The notes below the pieces were generated by a model. It saw nothing but the letters and a program-made list of their open reading frames with translations. It did not search any database and was not told the origin of the DNA. Source: Branchiostoma belcheri (lineage: Eukaryota; Chordata; Leptocardii; Amphioxiformes; Branchiostomatidae). From it: a stretch of DNA of 64,000 bases. Within the stretch, counting starts at the first letter, position 1; each line of letters opens with the position of its first letter. Made by a program: the position numbers and the translations under genes. Positions 55,785-64,000 of this stretch are shown piece after piece. The stretch is taken from assembly GCF_001625305.1 (NCBI RefSeq), contig NW_017804054.1, positions 85,648 to 149,647 of the forward strand. The letters are read 5' to 3'.

Positions 55785-56720
55785 GGAGGGTCTGCATGCC
55801 CTTTTTCGTTAACCGTTATGGGCTATTTTAATTTACCGTTAATCGTTGCCGGCCCGCTCTAATTTAACGTTAAGCGTTATTAGTATATTCCTCGTGAAGC
55901 GTTATTGGTCGTTTTAATTCAACGTAAAACGTTATTTGTCATCCTAAATTCAGCGTTAAGCGTTAATGAATAATTCTTCGTTACGCCTAATTTTGCCTTT
56001 CAAAGTGCAGAAAAATGCGTCATTGAAGGTTCAAAATACAAAATTTCCCGGGGGAGAATGCCCCCGGACCCCCCTACATTGCTCGCGCATTTGGCGCTCG
56101 ACTCGCGCTTCTGCGCTCGGTCTCTTCGGCTCTAGCCAGAACCAGCTTTCCTGTCAATTTCCGGAAGTTTGCGGAGAGTTACAGAATTTTTTAAAAAGAA
56201 TCCGTCAACCTTGACAGGCAAATTAACAAAAATCTTGAGTAAAATATGAAAACATCAGAAGGACCGACAAACACTCTCAACACCATAATTTGCCTCTCAA
56301 ATGTGCGTTTTTGAAGGCTTAAAAAATCCTAAATTTCCCGGGGGAGCATTCCCCCGGACCCCCCTAGATTACGACGCTCCCTTCTCAAAATCCACTGGGC
56401 AGACTGAAAAAATGCAAGCTGGCTGACGTCGACTCGGACTCCCCTTTATTTGTGGACGCACTCGAGGACCAGGGCATGTGGGGAACACAGGGTACACATA
56501 CCTTTAATGCGTGCTTCATTACATGTAAGATCTACGTAATTTTGTCAGTGATCACCTTTTCTCACAAAGCGAGATACCAAATCCAGTGCAGCTCGAACGA
56601 AAAAAAGTCTGTCAATTTACCGTTAAGCGTTGCCGACCGTCCTGAATTTACCGTTAAGCGTTATCGGCCCTGCTGAATTCACCGTTAACCGTTGCCAGGA
56701 CCCCCCCATGCAGACCCTCC
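55785..56720. mobile_element. 936 bp non-autonomous element with CGTTAA arrays and CCCCCGG blocks
   Basis: Terminal inverted repeats GGAGGGTCTGCATG, flanked by TTCT at 55781-55784 and 56721-56724 (probable 4 bp target duplication). Inside each end lies an array of about 30 bp units built on AATTTACCGTTAAGCGTTAT: four or five units on the left (55,808-55,985) and three on the right (56,610-56,695). Two copies of a block with TTTCCCGGGGGAG and CCCCCGGACCCCCCTA lie at 56,043-56,080 and 56,333-56,370, each preceded by TTTGCCTYTCAAA. Between them is CTCGCGCATTTGGCGCTCG-type sequence. No transposase frame seen. Confidence 0.7.
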
Positions 56721-56932
56721 TTCTGGTCTAAATACATGTACATGTACAGGGATAGTTATATGGCGATGTCAGCCTGTAGTTTAGACAATACAAGATAGGG
56801 GGCTCTCTTCACAAAGTAGTATATTACTTGACAGTAATATTCTTGTGATCAATAACTAACGGCAGGGGGAAATATCAATACCTTTTCCCATTGTATTACA
56901 GTCTTCAGCACAATATCTATCCCTTATCGGTA

Positions 56933-56938
56933 TTTATT
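56933..56938 (-). terminator. Likely polyadenylation signal of the CARF-like gene
   Basis: AATAAA on the minus strand, about 190 bases past the stop codon at 57130. Confidence 0.5.
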
Positions 56939-57129
56939 GCATATGAACATGATTATACATTTCATATTTGTTGAAAAGCACAAGCATTTGTCTTCATGTC
57001 TATTACAAAACTTTCTTGCCTTGTCACTATAATTTGCTGTCCTTTATCTCAGTTTTGCCATTAACTTTGAATTATCTAGACTTAATGAGTTAAATTCTAA
57101 CTTGTGTCTTAAAAGTTAGTCTACTACTT

Positions 57130-59269
57130 TCAATCGTTTGGAAGGACTTCTTTCTTCAGAGACAACCACATGTGATTAACTCTCTCTGAAATCTCCTTCA
57201 GTTTTGCAGCATTTGTGCAGAGTGATGTCAGAGCTTGCAGTCTCTCTATCTCTGTCAACGCTGCCTTCTGCCAGTATTCAACGTCATCATCTAAAAAGGA
57301 GTTGCTGAGCATGGGAGTGTTCCCGAGGTGTCTCTGTACACCGGCTGTACTAATCTCTGTCTCACTACCTACTGATACCATCTCTACTGGTGTTAACATG
57401 TACGGGATGGTAGAGCCATCGCCTAACACACAATCTATTGCTACTGGGTTTCCAGTCTGGATGGTGTGCTGTTGTAGGAAGCTGGAGGCAACATTAGGCC
57501 TGGAGCAGGTTTCTTCATCACTTACATCATCTAATTCATTGTCATAACCCAGGTTAATAGAATTAAGTCCACCTCCAACCATAGCTTGTGTAGTCATGGT
57601 ATCTCTAGGGTCGGTGATGGGGAAATCCTCCATGGACCCAAGGTAGTCGTGCTCTTCTAGATCAATGATTCTTGCCTGATCTTCTTTGAGTTTGAACTTA
57701 AATCTCCAAACATGGTTCTGAATGTCTTTAATGAGTGGGTAGTACCTACGGTCGGTGTGGAAAGGACGTACCACGGCATTTTCTAACAGTTCTTCTGTGC
57801 AGGCTGTGAGGTACTGTTGCACATCGTGGACATCGCTGATGCCTGCTTGTACAAGCTGCCCTATTTTGGAGATGAGGGCAGGGTGAACTTTCTGGACACA
57901 GCCTGCTGCCTCACCGAGAGGGTGGTCTGAATGAGCCTCTGGCAGTGGAACCCTGATGTGATACCTCATCACTGGAGGTGAAGCTTTTCCGCTTCTCAAA
58001 TCATCCGTCAGACGATTCACGCACCTTTTACGTAACAATGCCTTCTGACTAGACGTTGGCAAGGGGCCTTGCTCCGTAACACCAACAGAGTAGTCAAGGA
58101 AAATGCGGATCTCTCGAACATGAATCTCTGCTTTGCACATGGACCTTCCAAAAGTGGCCTTTCCACTCCTTTTGTTCAACTGGTTGAAATAGAATCATTG
58201 GAATGAGTCTTGCAAATAAGAGTACTGCATGATACATATACATTATACAAAGCTGTTTAGCATCAAATGTAGTAATATTTTGTATATAAAGTATCAAATG
58301 TATATCAAGTTTTATTTTTCATAACTTGAGTCCAGATACACACAAAATCGTTTTATCAAAGAAACACCTACCTGTGGTTTTTTCTTAGCACTGATGAACA
58401 TACAGTGGTGATGCCTGGTGCCTGCCATGATGAAGGGTGTGTCTGTGTCGGGGATGGGAACCTTGCCAGAGTTGGACGACCACACAATACGTTCTGAGAA
58501 TCAATAGGTTACAAAGTCTTATATTGCAAATTGAGTTAGAATTTTTTTCCCAATACAAAGTTAGTTTGGGGATGGCTCATTTTACGTTATTTTGCAGATT
58601 GTTATCAAGCCTCAGCAAAAGCTGAGCTTGGTGCACAAACTAATACATTTGTACCTGATTAATATGTTTTTGCCGTATCTATTTCCAAGATTCCTGAATC
58701 AGATCTGATATACACAAATCTTTACCATACATCCACAGTGTTGCTATCTTTCTCTGTGAGACTGGAAGTCAGTAAAGCCGTATATTTTGGACTGGTTATT
58801 ACATAGTTTTATACTTTACTAGTATATTACGTATATTTTAGACTGTACTAGCAAATAAAGGGGTGAAGTCTGCCATCTCTGATAATTTGCCTTTTTGTAC
58901 AAAACGTTGATCATAATCAGAGATGAAACAACAACTAGTAAATTCTATTTCAATAGGATTGAAAGTTGTCGCACCTTCCCCGGCATAGCGCGGTAACCTC
59001 CCTCCCGAGCTGAGGACAGGTTTTGGCCTGGAGTCGTACTTGGCTCTCGAGGTGGACGACCGGAGAGGGAACCCGGTACACCCCGCTCTGTCAAAGTCCT
59101 CCAGAAATGCGTCTAGCTGCGCTTTCCCGTCAACATAACCAGTCACGTACGAGCCTTGCCGTTCTGCTGACTGTAGATAGTGAGATATAACCTTTGAAAT
59201 GTTGCTGGAAACGATATTTTCTGTCAGAGTTTCCGTTTCAAAACGTTCGTCTGATCCCGCGTCCGCCAT
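57130..59269 (-). CDS. CARF: CARF/ALS2CR8-domain protein (calcium-responsive transcription factor-like)
   Basis: Three exons, 59269-58975, 58493-58372 and 58179-57130, join in phase to 488 residues. The order of conserved blocks follows human CARF: RIVWSSNSGKVP with DTPFIMAGTRHHHCMF (human [20 protein letters not shown]...), CKAEIHVREIRIF (human CPARIYIKKVQKF), MRYHIRVPLPEAH (human LRWYVQLPTQQAH), VHPALISKIGQLVQAGISDV (human LHPQVAHKIQELVSQGIEQV) and RRYYPLIKDIQNHV (human LSFFPTVNDIKNHI). The acidic C-terminal half (DDVSDEET) and its Leu-rich end resemble activation regions. CARF is a nuclear DNA-binding activator of calcium-responsive neuronal promoters such as BDNF exon III; in amphioxus the ALS2CR8 domain may belong to a larger family, so orthology is not certain. 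The gene is divergent from USP39. The start at 59269 reads ATCATGGCGGAC. Confidence 0.85.
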
Positions 59270-59502
59270 GATGGCAGGTCAGAGGTTACTGACCTGCTGT
59301 AGTAGCCACAACAGAAAAACGCAAAACTGAAAACCCAAGAGTAAAGGGTCGCCTAGAGCAAAAATGCTACAAAAATTTTCTTTTCATACAGACAAAAATA
59401 AAATGCATTCTATATCAGTTAGTTTTGTTTGGGTATTGCTATCCATGTTATCTTTCCAGAAATGTTCTCTGTTTCTTTTCATTTGATGCAGTGTTGGTGA
59501 AA
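59270..59502. promoter_or_regulatory. Bidirectional promoter between the CARF-like gene and USP39
   Basis: Only 233 bp separate the two start codons. Both starts are embedded in ATGGCGG contexts (AAAATGGCGGC for USP39), matching the YY1-type element common at divergent housekeeping promoters. Just upstream of USP39 there is TTTCTTTTCATTTGATGCAG, an acceptor-like tract, so USP39 may have a spliced upstream leader. An AGGTCA palindrome lies at 59274-59297. Confidence 0.6.
59274..59297. promoter_or_regulatory. Inverted AGGTCA half-sites, 8 bp spacer
   Basis: GCAGGTCA and TGACCTGC flank GAGGTTAC. The arms are perfect over 8 bp and are nuclear-receptor half-sites; the spacer holds a third half-site-like GGTTAC. 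It overlaps the 5' end of the CARF-like transcript. Confidence 0.45.
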
Positions 59503-62500
59503 ATGGCGGCCGCCGTGAAGAGAAAATATTCCGACTCGGACGATGAGGAAGAAAACGAGCCTACCCGTAAGTTTATCTTTGTCTATATGATTGGATGCAT
59601 GTCAGGATATCACAGACGTTGCTATGCTCGCAACAATGTAGTCAAAAGTTGCATTGCAGTAGTTATTTTGCATATATTTCAGTGATGGGGAGGGGGGCGC
59701 TCAACGTTGAAAAGAAAGAAGTCAGGTCTTTTGTCCAGTATTACTTCATAACTATAGCCTTGCCTTCACTTTCTGACTACAGGTAGGGTCCGCGGAGGGA
59801 GTGATGCCAGAAGTCGGCACTGCCCCTACCTGGACACCATCAACAGGTCAGCTGTCATTGTATTTCAATTTCATACATTTATGTGCGCGTGTGTGTGTGT
59901 GTACATGATATAATTTATATGGCCATATAGCTGTAACTGTGTTTTATTGTTTGTTTCCAGTGTGCAGTTGAGAAAGATGTGAAGTTCACTTAGTTTCTTG
60001 TTAAGAGAATGTTGAAGTCACTAATAATGATCTGTTTTTTGTAGGAGTTTACTTGACTTTGACTTTGAGAAGCTGTGTTCTGTCTCCCTGTCCCACCTGA
60101 ACGTGTATGCCTGCCTGGTGTGTGGCAAGTACTTCCAAGGTAGGCAGCAGTTCCATACAGCATCCTATTGATCTATTGTAACTGTTTTGAAATTACATTC
60201 TGTTTGATTCTAAGCATTAATTTGTAGTTTGTTGTGTGAGATTTTTTAGTGGCTTTAGTCAGTAAAGTTTCAAGCAAATTTAAGGCTGCTTCGTATACAG
60301 GTATACAGCATTAGTAGTACCTCTTGGTCTGTCTGACTGATAGCTAAGTGTAGCACACAATTGTTCAGTGTCTCCAGCCAATACTGTCTGCAAGTATATA
60401 TACATGTACCTTTATCAAGACTCCTGTTAATTTTTCCCCTTGTATTTTTGCAGGAAGAGGCCAGAAGTCCCATGCCTACACCCACAGTGTGCAGGTGGAT
60501 CACCATGTGTTCCTTAACCTCCACACTCTCAAGTTCTACTGTTTACCTGACAACTATGAGGTCATTGACTCTTCCCTGGATGACATAAAGGTACAATGTA
60601 CTACAAATGTATAACCTATTAATTACAAAAGATGAGAGGAGACATTTATAAATTATTGTGATGTCATGTTTGGGTAGGCCTTGGCCAAAGGAACAAGTGG
60701 TAAAGTTTTGAAGGATCTAGCATGCTATGCTGCCTTTTCTTTACATGGTTCTCTGGATAACTTTTGCTATCTTTACTTGTCAGGGCTAGTTAAATGTTCC
60801 AAACCAAAAGTAACATACCAGCTTCACTCCATGTGCCTGCAAAGCTGGTGTGTTATGCCAAAGGGCAGTTATACTGGCTATACAGATAGATACCTTGAGT
60901 TTGATACTTGAACAGGATCTCCTTGCATCCCCTACATGTACGTTTAGTTAATTTTGGTGTGTCCACGTATGAATACTAATACACTGTACATGTATACCCT
61001 TTCTTCCCTGTAGTATGTGTTGAACCCAACCTTCACAACAGACCACATTGAGCAGCTGGATGGGTCCTCCAAGCTGTCCCGTGCGTACGACAGCACCATG
61101 TACCTGCCGGGGATTGTGGGTCTCAACAACATCAAAGCCAATGACTACTGTAACGTGGTGCTGCAGGCCCTGTCACATGTCAGTCCGCTCAGGGACTACT
61201 TTCTTCAGGAGGAGAATTACAAGGACATCAAGCGACCTCCAGGGGATATTATGTTCCTTATTGTACAGAGGTAATATGAGAGGGAAACGTCAAAATGTAA
61301 AATCTGTATAGACAAATTAATGTCAAACACAAGATTTAAGTCACAAAATCCAGTAACAAAAAGCATGTCCATGTACAAGAGATGAAAAACCTTGGAAAAA
61401 GACAAACTTAGACACATGAATCACCATAGAGGAACATAAAGCTGGAGATAACAGGTGTAACAGGCTGAGCTGTACCCCTAGCCAGAATGTATCCTGATCG
61501 TGGGTACATTCTGGCCTGCTACACCAGCTCTAACATAGCAAGTAGTTTGTAAGTACCCCTGTAGTTATAGGAGTATTTGACACTTGTGTAGGTTTGGAGA
61601 ACTGATGAGGAAACTGTGGAACCCTCGGAACTTCAAGGCCCACGTCAGCCCTCATGAGATGCTGCAGGCTGTGGTACTCTGCAGCAAGAAAAGGTTCCAG
61701 ATCACTGAACAAGGTACGAATGTTAAGATGAAGATATTGATGTCTATGTTGGACACAAAATGGTGTCAGAAGTGGGATATATTAACATGGAATGGTGTGT
61801 GTGTGTGTGTGTTCTGTAACTGTACTTAATTCTACAACAGGTACTTATCTTGTGTAATGCACAATGAGATGGATAAGGTACAGACATGTAGTTAGTTTAT
61901 TGATGAATAATGTTATTGTTTTCTTCTGCCACGCCAGGTGACCCCATAGACTTTCTATCATGGTTCCTGAACGCCATGCATGCCTCACTGGGTGGCAACA
62001 AGAAAGTCATGTCAAGTGAGTGTGTACTCTAGCAGTTGTAAACATGCTCCTGTCTGTAGCAAATTTCCTTACTCCCTTCCCTAAAGTTCATCTATCCCTA
62101 ACTACTTTTGTTATGTCCAAGCCCTACACATTTTCCCTCTACTACTGTGCTTCATTTTAAAGTGTTTCAGTATGCATGAATATAACTTTGTTACATGGTA
62201 TTCCAGGTTCAGTCGGTAAGGTGTTCCGTGGAACAATGAAGATCTACTCAAGACAACTCATCACCAAAGATGATGTAAGTCCTGTAAACAAATAAGATAT
62301 GGAAGCAAAAACATTTTCTGTAGTGTATATACAAACTGTGGTTATCAGTAAGTCTTAGAACACAATAGATGTTGAAAATAGTGGTTATGCTTTGACCTTT
62401 TGGATCAATGTGCTAAAAAGATTATACATGTATTTGTTTTAAATATGGGTACAACGTATCTTTCGATCACTGCCTGTGGATGATTGTGATTAGAAAATAC

Positions 62501-64000
62501 ATTTACATGATAACGTATCATAATACACAGTAACTGTATACTTAGTAGTGAGTATGAAGCTACATGTAACTGTAGACATTTTTGTTACTTTTGACTAGAC
62601 TGGTGAGGCCAAAGTATCAGAGGGATCAGGTTAGTGTGTATTTTCCTATGTTTCTGCTTTTTATTTAATATTTGTATACATGTGAGGGAAATGCAAGCAG
62701 ACACAATTTAAAGTATAAAATTTACTGTGTGTGTTCCCCCCGAATCAGTTGTTAAAATTCTTACATATGAATTACATGTATGATCAGGCCCATTCTGGTT
62801 CAGAAAAGAACTTCTTGATATCAATTAACAGAAATAATGAAAGATTTTGAGGATTTTGTCAATTTTCTTACTCTTATGAGAAAAAAATAGAATTGGGCTG
62901 TTTTAGTACATGTTTATACTGTCAAGAGTTAATGGTTCTGAAAGGGAAACAAAATACATTTTGTATTGTCATTCCTTTAGCCCTTGCAATGGTTTGTTCA
63001 TTAAAATGATTTTGTCTCATTCATGATTGTGTTCTAGAAAAAGAAGCTGAAAAAGGGCCAGGTTTGTAGATGTCTGTTATTTCCCTACACTAGGACTGAA
63101 TGTTTCATCTCTTTTTCAAGCAGTCTGTCATGACAATGTTAAATGCAACAATCAAACTTGATAACTAACCTGGGTGGGGGCCGTTGCATAATTTGTTTGG
63201 CATACGCATTTTATGAAAATGTAGCATGGCATGATCTTTTGAACATGAAAATTACTATCTAAAAGTACACGAAAATTATTATCTAAAAGTGTCTATTCTT
63301 AACCACTGTTTTATTTATTTATGTCTTAAAATGGCCTGAAAACATTGAAAAAATTTTGCAATTCCACATCCTGCATTTTTCTGGCTTGTTTCGAGGAAAC
63401 ATCCTCTTGGCAGCTCATCAACATGATCTTTTAAACCATTTTTGATTGCTACTCTGTGAATTTGTTGAACATTTTGGATTGTTACTAACAAATGTGTGCT
63501 TTGAATAACTCTTTAATTCATCATTTCCTTATCTGTAATGTTGCTGTGCTAAAACACATTGACATTTGCACAGATTTACCATCAGCCAAGTTATCCATGT
63601 TTTCTATAATTTCATCTTCTGTAGAGACTGTGACGACATCACCCTTCATGTACCTGACCCTTGACCTGCCCCCGCCGCCGCTGTTCCAGGACGAATACGA
63701 GCAGAACATCATCCCGCAGGTGCCGCTCGCAAACCTGCTCGCCAAGTTCAACGGGGAAACCGAGAAGGTTGAAATTCATTGATGTTTTGAATCATCTAAT
63801 TTGCAGCATTTCTACAAGAAGACCATACAAGAGCTTTGTGTTGTAAGAATTTGGTGAAGAATTACCATAGGATAATGATTGTAATCAGTTGAATATTTGA
63901 CTTCTACACACATCCAGGAGTACAAGTCTTACAAAGACTCCACCCTGAAGAGGTTTGAACTAACCAGGCTGCCTCCTTATCTCATCCTCTATGTGAAGGT
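59503..64000 (+). CDS. USP39: USP39, spliceosomal ubiquitin-specific-protease-like protein (partial, runs off the window)
   Basis: Exons: 59503-59566, 59783-59846, 60045-60139, 60454-60590, 61014-61270, 61592-61713, 61938-62015, 62207-62274, 62599-62629, 63038-63061, 63625-63767, 63918-64000 (3' cut by the window). All joins keep phase. After a short acidic start (MAAAVKRKYSDSDDEEE) comes a ZnF-UBP domain and then the USP fold with YLPGIVGLNNIKANDY, IKRPPGDIMF, FKAHVSPHEMLQAVVLC, FMYLTLDLP and IIPQVPL, all near-identical to human USP39. USP39 (yeast Sad1) is needed to build the U4/U6.U5 tri-snRNP in the nucleus. The Cys-box cysteine is Asp (NIKAND), as in USP39 elsewhere, so no deubiquitinase activity is expected. 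The N-terminal region before the zinc finger is about 35 residues, much shorter than the roughly 100 of human. Confidence 0.95.
59783..60590 (+). CDS. USP39: USP39 exons 2-4: ZnF-UBP domain
   Basis: Exon 2 RRVRGGSDARSRHCPYLDT; exon 3 LLDFDFEKLCSVSLSHLNVY and ACLVCGKYFQG; exon 4 GRGQKSHAYTHS, VFLNLHTLKFYCLPD. Cysteines (HCPY, KLC, CLVC) and histidines (SHAYTHS, DHH, LHT) line up with the zinc ligands of UBP fingers. Confidence 0.95.
60836..60900 (+). repeat. Dispersed repeat, copy 3 (GTGTGTTAYGCC family)
   Basis: GCTGGTGTGTTATGCCAAAG, GGCAGTTATACTGGCTATAC. In the USP39 intron 4. Same boxes as at 5917-5972 and 36160-36215. Confidence 0.65.
61480..61527. repeat. Short palindrome in a USP39 intron
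   Basis: GCCAGAATGTA and TACATTCTGGC flank a loop of about 13 bases, with TGTA/TACA at the loop edge. Could be a tiny MITE relic or a hairpin; nothing more can be said. Confidence 0.5.
62599..63061 (+). CDS. USP39: USP39 exons 9 and 10: microexons of 31 and 24 nt
   Basis: Exon 9 (62599-62629) encodes TGEAKVSEGS and exon 10 (63038-63061) encodes EKEAEKGP. Both fall in the acidic linker inside the USP fold, where human has an insert of similar charge (AEEKEQLLHNDE). Both introns have GT-AG ends and the frame runs from KDD through to ETVTTSPFMYL. The insert carries no catalytic residue. Confidence 0.8.

Noticed and set aside
57215-57547. Plus-strand open frame of 110 codons opposite the CARF-like gene
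   Set aside because: Antisense shadow of the 350-codon exon 3, whose minus-strand reading is well supported by similarity.

Overview
The window looks like a piece of an amphioxus (Branchiostoma) genome. The genes are intron-rich and chordate-like (a cGMP-dependent protein kinase, the spliceosomal factor USP39, a CARF/ALS2CR8-domain protein and a CD68/LAMP-type lysosomal glycoprotein). The non-coding DNA is full of small non-autonomous DNA transposons, tRNA-derived SINEs and TACATGTA motifs. Genus is inferred from this combination; species cannot be told from the sequence alone. Exon coordinates were built by hand from splice consensus, reading phase and remembered family sequences, and in every complete gene all phases close.

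Left part (1-12,250): a 2.2 kb nearly palindromic element (124-2335), then AT-rich sequence without a convincing gene, a small MITE (5728-5884) and a possible minus-strand promoter with a YY1-like ATGGCGGC start (about 6476-6600). A two-exon minus-strand gene (7377-9338) encodes a 469-residue type I membrane protein with a signal peptide, a Thr-rich mucin stalk encoded by a minisatellite, one LAMP domain, one membrane helix and a YSAL lysosomal sorting tail.

Middle part (12,260-42,982, minus strand): one 19-exon gene for a 764-residue cGMP-dependent protein kinase. It has an MGNG N-terminus, a coiled coil, two cyclic-nucleotide domains and an AGC kinase domain with C-tail. Intron 1 is 13.65 kb. 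One intron uses a GC-AG boundary. The introns hold four PIF/Harbinger-like MITEs, a TTAA-flanked MITE with a CRE palindrome, two SINEs, four RE1/NRSE-like motifs and a perfect RFX X-box just inside intron 1.

Right part (43,000-64,000): about 14 kb of gene-poor DNA with hairpin MITEs and a 936 bp element (55,785-56,720) carrying CGTTAA arrays and CCCCCGG blocks. Then comes a divergent gene pair: a CARF/ALS2CR8-domain protein on the minus strand (57,130-59,269, 3 exons, 488 residues) and USP39 on the plus strand (59,503 to beyond the window edge, 12 exons seen). Their start codons are 233 bp apart. USP39 lacks the catalytic cysteine, as expected for this U4/U6.U5 tri-snRNP assembly factor. No pathway obviously joins the four genes. 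No CRISPR, rRNA, confident tRNA gene or viral fossil was seen.
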